DNA of 64,000 nucleotides from Yersinia hibernica (GTDB taxonomy: Bacteria > Pseudomonadota > Gammaproteobacteria > Enterobacterales > Enterobacteriaceae): NCBI RefSeq assembly GCF_004124235.1, contig NZ_CP032487.1, positions 1,054,001 to 1,118,000 of the forward strand, written 5' to 3'. The notes under the pieces are model-generated. The model was not told the DNA's origin. It ran no database searches and saw only the letters and a program-made list of their open reading frames with translations. Shown piece by piece: positions 8,771 to 18,339 of this stretch. The position numbers and the translations under genes are program-made. How positions within the stretch are numbered: the stretch's first letter is position 1; every line of letters starts with the position of its first letter.

Positions 8771-10039
8771 ATGAACAACCATCAAATCCCCCAAGCCACG
8801 TCGCCTTTGGCCGCGTGGCTTTACTATCTTGAGCGTTTGCATTCTCAGCCAATCGAGCTGGGGCTGGAGCGGGTAAAACAGGTTGCTGAGCGGTTAGATT
8901 TGCTTCAGCCAGCCCCTAAAGTATTTACCATTGCCGGCACTAATGGCAAAGGCACCACTTGTTGTACCCTGGAATCAATTTTACTCGCAGCGGGTCTGCG
9001 TGTCGGGGTTTACAGCTCACCCCATCTCTTGCGTTACACCGAGCGCGTTCGTATTCAGGGGCAAGAACTGCCTGAAGCTGAACATAGCCATTCCTTTGCC
9101 AAAATTGAAGCTGGGCGTGAGGGTATCTCACTGACTTACTTCGAGTTCGGCACCTTGGCGGCGTTACAATTGTTTAAGCAGGCTAAACTTGATGTGGTGA
9201 TTTTAGAAGTTGGTCTGGGAGGACGTTTGGATGCGACTAACATTGTTGACTCAGATGTCGCCGCCATCACCAGCATTGCGATAGACCATACCGACTGGCT
9301 GGGATTCGACAGAGAAAGCATTGGTCGTGAAAAAGCCGGGGTTTTCCGCGGCGGTAAACCCGCTATTGTGGGCGAACCCGATATGCCTCAGTCTATTGGC
9401 GATGTCGCGGTAAAACTCGGTGCGCAACTGTACCCGGGTGATAAAGCCTGGCAGTTCAGTCTGCAAGAACCCTTTGAGCAACAAAAAAACCGTTGGAACT
9501 GGCAATGCGCTGACCGCCAATGGAGTGATTTGCCGCTGCCGAATGTGCCGTTGGCTAATGCCGCGACCGCGCTGGCCGTGTTGCATTATTCCGGATTGCC
9601 CTTGAGCGAGGACGCTATACGTCAGGGTCTGCAAACCGCTAATTTACCTGGGCGTTTTCAGATAATCAGTGAGCAGCCCCTGCTGATTTTAGATGTTGCC
9701 CACAACCCGCATGCGGCGCGTTATTTGACTGACAAACTCGCGCAATTGCCAAAACAGGGCAAAATTCGGGCGGTGGTGGGGATGCTATCAGATAAAGATA
9801 TTGGTGGTACTCTGGCATGCTTATCTGAGCAGGTTGATGAATGGTACTGCGCGCCACTAGAGGGGCCACGCGGTGCCAGTGCCGAGCAGTTAGCCGAGCA
9901 TTTAGCACAATCACGCCAGTTCAGTGATGTTGAAACCGCCTGGCGTCAAGCGATGCAAGATGCAAAAGCACAGGATGTGGTCATTGTCTGTGGCTCTTTC
10001 CATACTGTTGCTCATGTGATGGCTGCATTGAATCTGTAA
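8771..10039 (+). CDS. folC: Folylpolyglutamate synthase / dihydrofolate synthase
   Basis: FolC adds L-glutamate to dihydropteroate and then extends polyglutamate tails on folates. The 422-residue protein has the Mur-ligase fold with P-loop FTIAGTNGKGTTCCTLE near residue 48, the VILEVGLGGRLDATN motif near residue 144, and a C-terminal domain holding LDVAHNPHAARYL. I chose the ATG at 8771; a GTG at 8759 in the same frame would add four residues. It lies between accD and dedD as usual. Confidence 0.96.
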   Translation: MNNHQIPQATSPLAAWLYYLERLHSQPIELGLERVKQVAERLDLLQPAPKVFTIAGTNGKGTTCCTLESILLAAGLRVGVYSSPHLLRYTERVRIQGQELPEAEHSHSFAKIEAGREGISLTYFEFGTLAALQLFKQAKLDVVILEVGLGGRLDATNIVDSDVAAITSIAIDHTDWLGFDRESIGREKAGVFRGGKPAIVGEPDMPQSIGDVAVKLGAQLYPGDKAWQFSLQEPFEQQKNRWNWQCADRQWSDLPLPNVPLANAATALAVLHYSGLPLSEDAIRQGLQTANLPGRFQIISEQPLLILDVAHNPHAARYLTDKLAQLPKQGKIRAVVGMLSDKDIGGTLACLSEQVDEWYCAPLEGPRGASAEQLAEHLAQSRQFSDVETAWRQAMQDAKAQDVVIVCGSFHTVAHVMAALNL

Positions 10040-10108
10040 CCGCATTAGGTTGGTCATGGCCGGATTGGTAAAGGTATCGGGGTCTGTCAAGGAATTGAAG
10101 GAGTGCGC

Positions 10109-10846
10109 GTGGCAAGTAAGTTCCAGAACCGTTTAGTTGGGACCATCATTTTGGTGGCCTTGGGCGTGATTATATTGCCAGGACTACTGGATGGTAAAAA
10201 GAAGCATTATGAGGATGAGTTTGCTGCCATCCCATTAGTGCCGAAACCCGGTGATAGTCAGGAAATTGATGCGGTTGGGCCGGTCAGTCAGCCCCTGCCT
10301 ATTGCGCCGCCAGAAGGGGCCGCACTTGCCGTGGAAGCCCCCAAAGATGATTCTGTCTCTCAGGCCGCTAATGATGCCGGTAAACTGCCGTCTGAACCGA
10401 CTCTCGTGACACCGCCACCGGTACAAAGTAAACCGGTTGAGGTGAAACCTGTCGAGAGGAAACCGCTGGAGGCTAAGCCTGCGGAAATAAAACCGGTAGA
10501 ATCGAAGCCCATCCCGGTCGAGAAAAAACCGCCAGAAGTTAAGCCAAAGCCAGAAGCTCAGCCGGAGAACAAACCGGCCACAGAAGAGAAAGCACCGGTA
10601 GGGCAGGCCTATGTCGTCCAACTGGGGGCGCTGAAAAATGCGGCCAAAGTGAATGAAATTGTTGCGACGCTGCGCCTGTCTGGACATCGGGCATTTACCG
10701 TGCCAGCGACCCCTGTGCAGGGGCAGATTACCCGGGTGTATGTGGGGCCGGACGCATCAAAACAAAAACTGCAATCGGCTTTGCCAGAGCTTAATTCGTT
10801 AAGTGGTCTGAATGGTCAGGTTAAGCCCTATGGCACGGGGCGCTAA
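10109..10846 (+). CDS. dedD: Cell division protein DedD (SPOR domain)
   Basis: DedD is an inner-membrane protein recruited to the septum through its SPOR domain, which binds denuded peptidoglycan. A single helix near the N-terminus (TIILVALGVIILPGLL, about residues 12-27) anchors it. A long periplasmic linker follows, rich in Lys-Pro repeats (KPVEVKPVERKPLEAKPAE and onward, about 108-165). A C-terminal SPOR domain begins at AYVVQLGALKNAAKVNEIV. I chose GTG at 10109 because AAGGAG lies five bases upstream and the family begins MASKFQNRLVG; GTG at 10103 adds two residues. Confidence 0.94.
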   Translation: MASKFQNRLVGTIILVALGVIILPGLLDGKKKHYEDEFAAIPLVPKPGDSQEIDAVGPVSQPLPIAPPEGAALAVEAPKDDSVSQAANDAGKLPSEPTLVTPPPVQSKPVEVKPVERKPLEAKPAEIKPVESKPIPVEKKPPEVKPKPEAQPENKPATEEKAPVGQAYVVQLGALKNAAKVNEIVATLRLSGHRAFTVPATPVQGQITRVYVGPDASKQKLQSALPELNSLSGLNGQVKPYGTGR

Positions 10847-10900
10847 AGTTTAAATTAGGGTTAAGATATCTGGGTGTACGGGGGGCTGGTGGCTTCATTG

Positions 10901-10938
10901 GTGCGGCGATTGTTGTTTTTAAAATCGCCGCACTTTAA
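10901..10938 (+). terminator. Perfect 11-bp hairpin after dedD
   Basis: GTGCGGCGATT (10901-10911) and AATCGCCGCAC (10923-10933) are exact complements with an 11-base loop, followed by TTTAATTT. It separates the folC-dedD transcript from cvpA-purF. Confidence 0.7.
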
Positions 10939-10962
10939 TTTGTCGCTGGTCATAATTCCTCT

Positions 10963-10978
10963 ACGCAAACGTTTTCTT
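10963..10978 (+). promoter_or_regulatory. PurR operator
   Basis: ACGCAAACGTTTTCTT matches the PurR box consensus at nearly every position. It lies about 60 bases before the cvpA start, as in the E. coli cvpA-purF operon, where PurR with hypoxanthine or guanine represses transcription. Confidence 0.88.
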
Positions 10979-11036
10979 TTTCTGTTAGAATTCGCCGCGA
11001 ACAGGATGCAGCGGCGATTTCGTCATTGGAATAGTC

Positions 11037-11546
11037 ATGGTCTGGATTGATTACGTCATTATAGGGATTATCGGATTTTCTGCTGTAGTCAGCTTGATCC
11101 GAGGTTTTGTCCGTGAAGCATTGTCACTTGTAACATGGGGATGTGCGTTTTTTGTTGCCAGCCATTTTTACACTTACCTTGCTGTCTACTTCACTCGTTT
11201 TGAGGATGAAGTGGTGCGCAACGGAATTGCTATCGGCATTTTGTTCATCGCGACATTGATCGTCGGGGCTATTGTTAACTATGTGATTGGTTCACTGGTT
11301 GAACGTACTGGGTTATCGGGAACTGACCGGGTGTTGGGCGTCTGTTTTGGCGCACTGCGAGGTGTGCTGATTGTCTCCGCCATGTTGTTCTTCCTCGATA
11401 CGTTTACCGGCTTCTCACAGAGTGCTGACTGGAAACAGTCGCAATTAATCCCGCAGTTCAGTTATATCATCAGGTGGTTCTTTGACTACCTACAGAGCAC
11501 GTCGAGTTTCTTACCGAATCAATTACCGATTCGCGGCAGCTTATGA
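11037..11546 (+). CDS. cvpA: CvpA membrane protein
   Basis: 169 residues with four or five hydrophobic helices. The N-terminus (MVWIDYVIIGIIGF) and the central LSGTDRVLGVCFGALRGVL motif match enterobacterial CvpA. The protein is needed for colicin V production and has been linked to bile-salt and envelope stress tolerance. It heads the PurR-controlled operon with purF, which starts 12 bases after its stop. Confidence 0.96.
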   Translation: MVWIDYVIIGIIGFSAVVSLIRGFVREALSLVTWGCAFFVASHFYTYLAVYFTRFEDEVVRNGIAIGILFIATLIVGAIVNYVIGSLVERTGLSGTDRVLGVCFGALRGVLIVSAMLFFLDTFTGFSQSADWKQSQLIPQFSYIIRWFFDYLQSTSSFLPNQLPIRGSL

Positions 11547-11558
11547 GGAAAAGACAAC

Positions 11559-13076
11559 ATGTGCGGTATTGTCGGTATCGCCGGTTTTGCACCGGTAAAC
11601 CAGTCGATTTATGATGCGTTGACGGTGCTTCAGCACCGAGGCCAGGATGCTGCGGGCATCGTTACCATTGATGCCCATAATGGGTTCCGGCTGCGTAAAG
11701 CAAACGGCTTGGTGAAGGATGTATTTGAAACCCGGCATATGCTGCGCTTACAGGGGAATATGGGGATTGGTCATGTTCGTTACCCAACCGCGGGCAGTTC
11801 CAGCGCTTCCGAGGCTCAGCCTTTCTACGTTAACTCACCGTTTGGCATCACTCTGGCTCATAACGGTAATCTGACTAACGCTCACCAGCTGAGAAAGAAA
11901 TTATTCGAAGTTTCTCGCCGTCATGTGAATACCACTTCTGACTCAGAAATTCTGCTGAATATTTTTGCCAGTGAATTGGACCGTTTCCAGCATTATCCGT
12001 TGGAATCTGACAACATTTTTGCCGCTGTTGCTGCTACGCATCAGTTGATTCGCGGTGCTTATGCTTGCGTCGCGATGATTATCGGCCACGGTATGGTTGC
12101 GTTCCGTGACCCTAATGGTATTCGCCCGCTAGTGATTGGCAAACGCACTTTAGCTGATGGTCGCAATGAATACATGGTGGCGTCTGAAAGTGTGGCGCTA
12201 GATACCCTCGGTTTCGAATTCCTGCGCGATGTTGCGCCGGGCGAAGCGGTGTATATCACTGAAAAAGGCCAGTTGTTTACTCGCCAGTGTGCTGAAAATC
12301 CGAAATACAATCCGTGCTTGTTTGAGTATGTTTATTTTGCCCGTCCAGACTCCTTTATGGATAAAATTTCTGTTTACAGCGCGCGTGTGCGTATGGGGCA
12401 GAAGTTAGGCGCAAAAATTGCTAAACAGTGGGAAGACTTGGATATCGATGTCGTTATTCCTATCCCAGAAACTTCCTGCGATATCGCACTGGAAATCGCC
12501 CGTATTTTGGATAAACCGTATCGTCAAGGGTTTGTGAAAAACCGCTATGTTGGCCGTACTTTTATCATGCCGGGCCAGCAGGAACGCCGTAAATCGGTGC
12601 GCCGCAAGCTCAATGCTAATCGTGCAGAATTCCGTGATAAAAATGTGTTATTAGTGGATGACTCCATTGTGCGCGGCACCACCTCGGAACAGATTGTCGA
12701 AATGGCCCGTGAAGCAGGTGCGAAGAAAGTTTATTTCGCGTCTGCGGCTCCTGAAATCCGTTTCCCAAATGTGTATGGTATTGATATGCCAAGTGCTAAT
12801 GAGTTAATTGCTCATGGCCGCGAAGTGGACGAGATTCGCCAGTTAATTGGTGCGGATGCGCTGATTTTCCAGGATCTTACCGACCTTATCGAAGCTGTAC
12901 GCGAAGATAACCCCGATATTACTCAGTTTGAGTGTTCGGTCTTTAATGGCGTTTACGTGACTAAAGATGTGGATCAAAGCTATCTGGAGTATCTGGAATC
13001 GTTACGTAACGATGATGCGCAAGCACTACGTAATCATAACGAAGCAGAAAATCTAGAGATGCATAACGAGGGGTAA
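11559..13076 (+). CDS. purF: Amidophosphoribosyltransferase
   Basis: PurF catalyses the first committed step of purine synthesis, PRPP plus glutamine to phosphoribosylamine. The 505-residue protein begins [11 protein letters not shown], so Cys2 becomes the N-terminal nucleophile of the glutaminase domain. The phosphoribosyltransferase domain carries the PRPP loop [14 protein letters not shown] near residue 364 and the [10 protein letters not shown] segment. A PurR box lies ahead of cvpA. A strong terminator follows. Confidence 0.98.
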   Translation: MCGIVGIAGFAPVNQSIYDALTVLQHRGQDAAGIVTIDAHNGFRLRKANGLVKDVFETRHMLRLQGNMGIGHVRYPTAGSSSASEAQPFYVNSPFGITLAHNGNLTNAHQLRKKLFEVSRRHVNTTSDSEILLNIFASELDRFQHYPLESDNIFAAVAATHQLIRGAYACVAMIIGHGMVAFRDPNGIRPLVIGKRTLADGRNEYMVASESVALDTLGFEFLRDVAPGEAVYITEKGQLFTRQCAENPKYNPCLFEYVYFARPDSFMDKISVYSARVRMGQKLGAKIAKQWEDLDIDVVIPIPETSCDIALEIARILDKPYRQGFVKNRYVGRTFIMPGQQERRKSVRRKLNANRAEFRDKNVLLVDDSIVRGTTSEQIVEMAREAGAKKVYFASAAPEIRFPNVYGIDMPSANELIAHGREVDEIRQLIGADALIFQDLTDLIEAVREDNPDITQFECSVFNGVYVTKDVDQSYLEYLESLRNDDAQALRNHNEAENLEMHNEG

Positions 13077-13148
13077 TATCCTCCGAGCACCTCAAGTTGG
13101 AGCGGCAGCATCCCCGTCGCTCATAATCCTGCTGAGTATTAATGAATC

Positions 13149-13189
13149 AAAAAGGTGCAACTGACGTTCAGACGCGGTGCACCTTTTTT
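13149..13189 (+). terminator. Intrinsic terminator of cvpA-purF
   Basis: AAAGGTGCA (13151-13159) pairs with TGCACCTTT (13178-13186) and is followed by further T residues. A-rich sequence upstream may allow weaker activity on the other strand. Confidence 0.8.
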
Positions 13190-13303
13190 GTTATTGTGCG
13201 GGGCGCTATTCTAATTTGTTCACTGCCTAAGACAGTAAATTGGCCTGATTTCTGGTTATACTGTGGATAATTCGTTATCCGTCATTTGCTTGAGGCAGTT
13301 CCC

Positions 13304-13876
13304 ATGAAACGACTTATTATCGGCATCAGTGGTGCCAGTGGTGCTATTTATGGCATTCGGCTATTACAGGCGCTGCAACATGTCGAGGGTGTGGAAACCC
13401 ATCTCATTCTCAGTAACGCAGCACGTCAAACATTGGCGCTTGAAACCGAGTTCAGTGTTAAAGATGTGCAGGCATTAGCGGATGTGGTGCACGATTCTCG
13501 TGACATTGCCGCTTGCATATCATCTGGCTCATTCAAGACCAGCGGCATGGTCATTTTACCTTGCTCAATCAAAACATTATCTGGCATTGTCCATAGCTAT
13601 ACCGATGGTCTGCTGACCCGAGCTGCGGACGTGATATTAAAAGAGCGGCGGCCATTAGTGTTATGTGTGCGCGAAACCCCACTGCATTTAGGGCACTTAC
13701 GCCTAATGGTACAAGCTGCCGAGCTAGGGGCGGTCATTATGCCGCCAATGCCTGCGTTTTATCATCGCCCACAAAGCATTCAAGATATTGTTGATCAGAC
13801 AGTTAACCGAGTTATCGATCAATTTGATATTGAACTGCCTAACGATTTGTTTATTCGCTGGCAAGGTGGTAGTTAA
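13304..13876 (+). CDS. ubiX: Flavin prenyltransferase UbiX
   Basis: UbiX makes prenylated FMN, the cofactor of the decarboxylase UbiD in ubiquinone synthesis. The 190-residue protein opens with the flavin-binding MKRLIIGISGASGAIYGIRL. It contains GMVILPCSIKTLSGIVHSYT and CVRETPLHLGHLRLM. The ATG at 13304 is preceded by GAGGCAG; a TTG 18 bases upstream is less likely. It lies upstream of the his transport genes as in other enterics. Confidence 0.96.
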   Translation: MKRLIIGISGASGAIYGIRLLQALQHVEGVETHLILSNAARQTLALETEFSVKDVQALADVVHDSRDIAACISSGSFKTSGMVILPCSIKTLSGIVHSYTDGLLTRAADVILKERRPLVLCVRETPLHLGHLRLMVQAAELGAVIMPPMPAFYHRPQSIQDIVDQTVNRVIDQFDIELPNDLFIRWQGGS

Positions 13877-13932
13877 CAAATTTCCCTTAATTGATACATT
13901 TGTGCAACATCGCACTGAAATGGGGCGAATTA

Positions 13933-13972
13933 TGCACCACAATGATGCTGTGTTAGGGCGCATGTTGGTGCA
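13933..13972 (+). promoter_or_regulatory. Two NtrC-like enhancer sites upstream of hisJ
   Basis: The NtrC consensus is TGCACC-N5-GGTGCA. Site 1 at 13933-13949 has a perfect left half and a degenerate right half (GATGCT). Site 2 at 13956-13972 has a perfect right half (GGTGCA) and a poor left half (GGGCGC). They lie on one face of about 23 bp spacing and some 100-140 bp upstream of the sigma-54 promoter, a normal enhancer distance. Confidence 0.6.
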
Positions 13973-14074
13973 TGGTATTCGCATTCAGTTTCTGTTGATG
14001 GCCAGATGCCTGCATTTAGTCGTAATTACGCGAAGAAGTCGGTAATGGAATTTGCTTTCTCTGCCAATGATTAC

Positions 14075-14090
14075 TGGCACGATTACTGCA
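14075..14090 (+). promoter_or_regulatory. Sigma-54 (RpoN) promoter for hisJQMP
   Basis: TGGCACGATTACTGCA fits the -24/-12 consensus TGGCACG-N4-TTGCA with one mismatch, and the GG and GC pairs are exactly 12 bases apart. Transcription would start near 14100, leaving a leader of about 70 bases before hisJ. Nitrogen control of the argT-hisJQMP locus is known in Salmonella and E. coli. Confidence 0.75.
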
Positions 14091-14168
14091 AATTGATTTA
14101 TGAACGCTCTGGGTTGTACAGAAAACTAACGCGCTTTATGGCATTGAAAATCAATTTGAGGGTTATGT

Positions 14169-14951
14169 ATGAATAAGAAGATTTTGGTTCTGCCTTTAGT
14201 ATTAGCATTGGCTGCTGCCAGCAGTGCTTTTGCCGCCATTCCTAAAGATATCAAAATTGGTACAGATCCAACTTATGCTCCTTTCGAATCGAAAAATGCC
14301 AGCGGTGAGTTGGTTGGTTTTGATATCGATATAGCAAAAGAATTATGTAATCGGATTGATACCAAATGTACTTTTGTTGAAAGTGACTTTGATGCATTAA
14401 TCCCGTCGCTGAAAGCTAAAAAAATTGATGCCATTATCTCCTCGCTCTCCATCACTGAAAAACGTCAAAAAGAGATTGCCTTCACAGACAAACTCTACGC
14501 CGCCAATGCCCGCTTAATTGCGCCGAAAGACAGCAAAATTGAACCAACATTGGTGGCTTTGAAAGGTAAACGTGTTGGGGTATTGCAAGGTTCGACTCAG
14601 GAAGCATTCGCTAATGCAGAGTGGCAACCAAAAGGTATTGATGTCGTTGCCTACCAAAATCAGGATTTGATTTACTCTGACTTGGGTTCTGGTCGTATCG
14701 ATGCCGCGTTCCAAGATGAAGTTGCCGGCAGTGAAGGTTTCCTGAAACAAGCGGCAGGCAAAGGTTATGCTTTCGCTGGCCCATCAGTCAAAAATGACCA
14801 ATTCTTCGGCGTGGGTACCGGTATGGGCTTACGTAAAGATGATGTTGAACTTAAAGCCGCGTTGGATAAAGCCTTTGCAGAAATGCGTAAAGATGGCACT
14901 TACGACAAACTCGCGAAAAAATATTTCGACTTTGATGTTTACGGCGGTTAA
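14169..14951 (+). CDS. hisJ: Histidine/lysine-arginine-ornithine ABC periplasmic binding protein
   Basis: The substrate-binding protein of the HisQMP2 importer. A signal peptide of about 22 residues ends at AFA-AIPKD. The mature part has the family signature [20 protein letters not shown] and [11 protein letters not shown], a Cys pair near 60 and 67, and the C-terminus [13 protein letters not shown]. It resembles E. coli HisJ closely along its length. Only one binding-protein gene is present, whereas E. coli has argT next to hisJ, so this copy may serve both ligand sets. A sigma-54 promoter precedes it. Confidence 0.93.
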   Translation: MNKKILVLPLVLALAAASSAFAAIPKDIKIGTDPTYAPFESKNASGELVGFDIDIAKELCNRIDTKCTFVESDFDALIPSLKAKKIDAIISSLSITEKRQKEIAFTDKLYAANARLIAPKDSKIEPTLVALKGKRVGVLQGSTQEAFANAEWQPKGIDVVAYQNQDLIYSDLGSGRIDAAFQDEVAGSEGFLKQAAGKGYAFAGPSVKNDQFFGVGTGMGLRKDDVELKAALDKAFAEMRKDGTYDKLAKKYFDFDVYGG

Positions 14952-15044
14952 TCCTATTTGCCGCTATGGCCTCAGCCTATTTAGGTTGAGGCCAACACAG
15001 AGCAATTAACCAGACTCCTTACTCAGTAAAACAGGATAACCCAG

Positions 15045-15731
15045 ATGCTGGATGGATATTCGAAACTGATATTTGAAGGTGCGCTGGTGACGCTGGAGCT
15101 AGCACTGTGCTCAGTGCTGCTATCAGTGATTATCGGCTTAATTGGTGCCGGTGGGAAATTATCATCAAACCGGCTGTTATCCGGTTTATTTGAGGGCTAC
15201 ACCACGCTGATTCGTGGGGTGCCTGATTTAGTTTTGATGCTGCTTATCTTCTACGGCTTGCAGATCACCCTAAATAGCATTACTGAATCACTAGGTTTTG
15301 AACAAATTAATATTGACCCTCTCTCTGCAGGGATTATTACGCTTGGTTTTATCTATGGTGCTTATTTCACCGAAACTTTCCGTGGCGCTTATATGGCAGT
15401 TCCTACTGGCCAAATTGAAGCTGCAAGGGCCTTTGGTTTTAATTCCAGCCAGATTTTCCGTAGAATTATGTTTCCTGCCATGATGCGCTATGCCTTACCG
15501 GGGATTGGTAATAACTGGCAAGTTATCCTCAAAGCGACAGCATTGGTCTCTATTTTGGGATTAAATGATGTCGTTAAAGCCACACAATTGGCAGGGAAAG
15601 GCACTTATCAGCCATTCTTCTTTGCGCTTGTGGCCGGTGTGGTTTATCTGGTATTTACCACCGTCTCAAATGGTATTTTGCTATGGTTGGAACGGCGCTA
15701 TTCCCACGGGGTGAAGAGGGCCGAATTATGA
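15045..15731 (+). CDS. hisQ: Histidine ABC transporter permease HisQ
   Basis: 228 residues, about five membrane helices, with the EAA loop EAARAFGFNSSQIFRRIMFP near residue 125 that contacts the ATPase. It forms a heterodimer with HisM in the inner membrane. The stop overlaps the hisM start in ATGA, indicating translational coupling. Confidence 0.96.
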   Translation: MLDGYSKLIFEGALVTLELALCSVLLSVIIGLIGAGGKLSSNRLLSGLFEGYTTLIRGVPDLVLMLLIFYGLQITLNSITESLGFEQINIDPLSAGIITLGFIYGAYFTETFRGAYMAVPTGQIEAARAFGFNSSQIFRRIMFPAMMRYALPGIGNNWQVILKATALVSILGLNDVVKATQLAGKGTYQPFFFALVAGVVYLVFTTVSNGILLWLERRYSHGVKRAEL

Positions 15732-16444
15732 TTGAAATCCTACATCAATATTGGCAAGCCCTGCTTTGGAGCGACGGCTACCGATTTACTGGCATGGCCG
15801 TAACCCTCTGGTTACTCATTTCTTCGGTAGTGATGGGCGGGTTACTTGCTATTCCACTGGCAGTAGCACGTGTAGCAGAACGGCGCTGGATTCGTTTGCC
15901 CGTCTGGATTTTTACCTATATCTTCCGTGGTACGCCACTCTACGTGCAATTATTAGTGTTTTATTCCGGCGTATACAGTTTAGAGATTATCCGAGGTAAT
16001 GACCTACTTAATGCATTCTTCCGAAGCGGGTTGAATTGCACTATTTTGGCATTGACGTTGAATACTTGTGCTTATACCACAGAGATATTCGCAGGTGCTA
16101 TTCGTTCAGTGCCACATGGTGAAATCGAAGCTGCCCGAGCCTATGGTTTCTCTCGTTTTAAAATGTATCGCTGTATTATTTTACCTTCAGCACTGCGTAT
16201 TGCTTTACCGGCTTACAGTAATGAAGTTATTTTAATGCTGCATTCCACCGCATTGGCTTTTACCGCCACGGTGCCAGATATACTGAAAATAGCGCGTGAT
16301 ATTAACGCCGCGACTTATCAGCCGTTTTATGCTTTTGGTATTGCTGCCGTACTTTATCTGATTATCTCTTTCACGCTAATTAGCCTGTTCCGCCAGGCAG
16401 AGAAACGTTGGCTGGCACATATAAAACCTCAGGCATCGCATTAA
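15728..16444 (+). CDS. hisM: Histidine ABC transporter permease HisM
   Basis: 238 residues from the ATG at 15728, which overlaps the hisQ stop. About five membrane helices are present, and an EAA loop ([20 protein letters not shown]) parallels that of HisQ. Together the two form the transmembrane path. An in-frame start further upstream inside hisQ is rejected because the ATGA coupling is standard in this operon. Confidence 0.96.
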   Translation: MIEILHQYWQALLWSDGYRFTGMAVTLWLLISSVVMGGLLAIPLAVARVAERRWIRLPVWIFTYIFRGTPLYVQLLVFYSGVYSLEIIRGNDLLNAFFRSGLNCTILALTLNTCAYTTEIFAGAIRSVPHGEIEAARAYGFSRFKMYRCIILPSALRIALPAYSNEVILMLHSTALAFTATVPDILKIARDINAATYQPFYAFGIAAVLYLIISFTLISLFRQAEKRWLAHIKPQASH

Positions 16445-16457
16445 GTACGGAGAGATT

Positions 16458-17276
16458 ATGACTGACACATCAAGAACTATGACTGACATGTTAGAACCTA
16501 AAATAGCTGAAACCAAATTGTCTGTGACAGAATTACATAAGCACTATGGCGAACATGAAGTTTTAAAAGGGGTGTCACTTTCAGCGAAAGCCGGGGATGT
16601 GATTTCTATTATTGGCTCCTCTGGTTCAGGGAAAAGTACTTTTTTACGTTGCATCAACTTTTTAGAAAAACCCAGTGAAGGTTCAATTAGCGTCAATAAT
16701 CAGGATATCCGCCTAGTGCGTGATAAAGATGGGCAATTAAAAGTCTTTGATAAAAAAGAGCTGCAATTATTACGCACCCGGCTAACGATGGTATTCCAGC
16801 ATTTCAACTTGTGGAGCCACATGACTGTGCTGGAAAATGTCATGGAGGCCCCAGTTCAAGTATTGGGGTTGAGTAAGTCAGTGGCAAAAGAGCGCGCTAT
16901 TCGTTATTTGGATAAAGTCGGGATTGATGAGCGCGCGCGGGCCAAATATCCCGTGCATCTTTCTGGTGGTCAGCAGCAGCGTGTTTCTATTGCTCGGGCA
17001 CTGGCTATGGAGCCAGATGTATTATTGTTTGATGAGCCCACCTCGGCGCTGGATCCGGAATTAGTGGGGGAGGTTTTGCGGATTATGCAGAAGCTGGCAG
17101 AAGAGGGGAAAACGATGGTCGTGGTGACTCACGAAATGGAGTTTGCGCGCCATGTCTCCAGCCATGTTATTTTCCTGCACAAAGGTGTCATTGAAGAAGA
17201 GGGGCCGCCAGCCGAGCTATTTGGCAACCCAAAAAGTACCCGGCTGCAGCAGTTCCTGTCTGGCGCACTGAAGTAA
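16458..17276 (+). CDS. hisP: Histidine ABC transporter ATP-binding protein HisP
   Basis: 272 residues. Walker A is GSSGSGKST near residue 52, the signature is LSGGQQQR near residue 171, Walker B is [12 protein letters not shown] and the switch His lies in VTHEM. The dimer powers the HisQM permease. GGAG lies six bases before the ATG. The first 20 residues ([19 protein letters not shown]) form a short extension; an internal ATG eight codons in is a possible alternative. Confidence 0.96.
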   Translation: MTDTSRTMTDMLEPKIAETKLSVTELHKHYGEHEVLKGVSLSAKAGDVISIIGSSGSGKSTFLRCINFLEKPSEGSISVNNQDIRLVRDKDGQLKVFDKKELQLLRTRLTMVFQHFNLWSHMTVLENVMEAPVQVLGLSKSVAKERAIRYLDKVGIDERARAKYPVHLSGGQQQRVSIARALAMEPDVLLFDEPTSALDPELVGEVLRIMQKLAEEGKTMVVVTHEMEFARHVSSHVIFLHKGVIEEEGPPAELFGNPKSTRLQQFLSGALK

Positions 17277-17288
17277 CCATTTATTGCC

Positions 17289-17386
17289 ATCATCCTTCAA
17301 GCTGCGGCGGTGTTGGCCGCCATTATGCACCCAAGTTATTGAGTTATCTCAACTCCTTGGGTGCATTTGTTGCCGCCCAGTTGCAA
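17289..17386. repeat. Palindromic intergenic repeat of Yersinia type
   Basis: The block begins ATCCTTCAAGCTGCGGCGG. It contains the long hairpin TGCACCCAAG / CTTGGGTGCA (about 17325-17364) with an inner GAGTT / AACTC stem, and ends near GTTGCAACG. The overall form matches dispersed palindromic repeats I remember from Yersinia intergenic DNA. It lies between the convergent hisP and yfcH genes and could act as a two-way terminator or mRNA end stabiliser. Confidence 0.55.
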
Positions 17387-17424
17387 CGCGCAATCTATCG
17401 AGAAGGCTGGGGTAACTCACAAAT

Positions 17425-18333
17425 CTATCTGGCTGATTTTTTCAGCACATTGCGTAAAGCTTCTTCCAGTTCAAAATAGCGGAATGCGAAGCCCGCCTCT
17501 TCCAGTCGTTTCGGCACTGCTCGTTGCCCACCAAGCACCAATGCTGCGGATTCTCCCAGCAATAGACGCATGGCCGCAGCCGGGGTGCGAATCACCGCTG
17601 GGCGATCCAGCACTTGCGCCAATGTGGCAATAAATTGTTCATTATGGACTGGATAAGGGGAAACCATATTGAACGGGCCATTTAATCCATCCGTTGTCAG
17701 TAAATAATGGATACCGTGAACCATATCATCAATATGTATCCACGGCAGATATTGGCGACCATCCCCGATCGGGCCACCCAAACCCAGGCGTAATAGCGGT
17801 ATCATTTTAGCTAATGCACCACCATGAGGGGCCAGCACGATGCCGGTACGCAGTAGGCAAACTCGTGTTTGGTGGCTGTGGGCCGCCAGCGCCAAGCTTT
17901 CCCAGCGCGCGCATAACTGATGAGTAAACTCATCATGGGGTAGTTCATCTTCAGTGACCAATGCTTGCCCCTGATCACCATAAAATCCGACTGCCGATCC
18001 TGAAATAAATACCGCCGGAGGCTGACTGCTGGCTTTAATTAATGCAGTTAATCTCTCGGTTATTCGCCAGCGACTTTGACACAAAATTTCTTTCTGTTGC
18101 GAAGTCCACCGCTTCTCAGCAATAGGCTCACCCGCTAGATTGATGACAGCATCAAAATTATTAAGGTCATGCTTATCATCCAAGGTTGACCAATAGGTGA
18201 CTTGTGAGCCAAGCACATCATTTGCTCGCTGCGGGTCGCGAGTTAAAACGGTTATTTGATGGGCTTGCGACAAAAGGAATGCGGTCAGACTGCGCCCGAT
18301 GAGCCCTGTGGCTCCAGTGATTAAAATACGCAT
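17425..18333 (-). CDS. yfcH: Epimerase-like SDR protein YfcH (TIGR01777 family)
   Basis: 302 residues. The N-terminus [20 protein letters not shown] is an extended SDR dinucleotide-binding loop. The motif [12 protein letters not shown] is characteristic of the family. A C-terminal DUF1731-type segment contains [21 protein letters not shown]. No substrate is established. I chose the ATG at 18333, which has GGAG eight bases upstream; a TTG two codons earlier is possible. It is convergent with hisP. Confidence 0.9.
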   Translation of the reverse strand: MRILITGATGLIGRSLTAFLLSQAHQITVLTRDPQRANDVLGSQVTYWSTLDDKHDLNNFDAVINLAGEPIAEKRWTSQQKEILCQSRWRITERLTALIKASSQPPAVFISGSAVGFYGDQGQALVTEDELPHDEFTHQLCARWESLALAAHSHQTRVCLLRTGIVLAPHGGALAKMIPLLRLGLGGPIGDGRQYLPWIHIDDMVHGIHYLLTTDGLNGPFNMVSPYPVHNEQFIATLAQVLDRPAVIRTPAAAMRLLLGESAALVLGGQRAVPKRLEEAGFAFRYFELEEALRNVLKKSAR

Positions 18334-18339
18334 AGCCAA

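Noticed and set aside
10440..10560. KP-rich tandem repeat in dedD considered as a repeat element
   Set aside because: It is a normal flexible periplasmic linker of this protein, not an independent DNA repeat.
10235..10687. 150-residue ORF antisense to dedD
   Set aside because: It mirrors the repetitive Lys-Pro linker of dedD and its Arg/Phe-rich text is an artefact of that bias.
13788..14045. 85-residue ORF across the ubiX end and hisJ promoter
   Set aside because: It overlaps ubiX in another frame and runs through the NtrC-like sites; no ribosome binding site.
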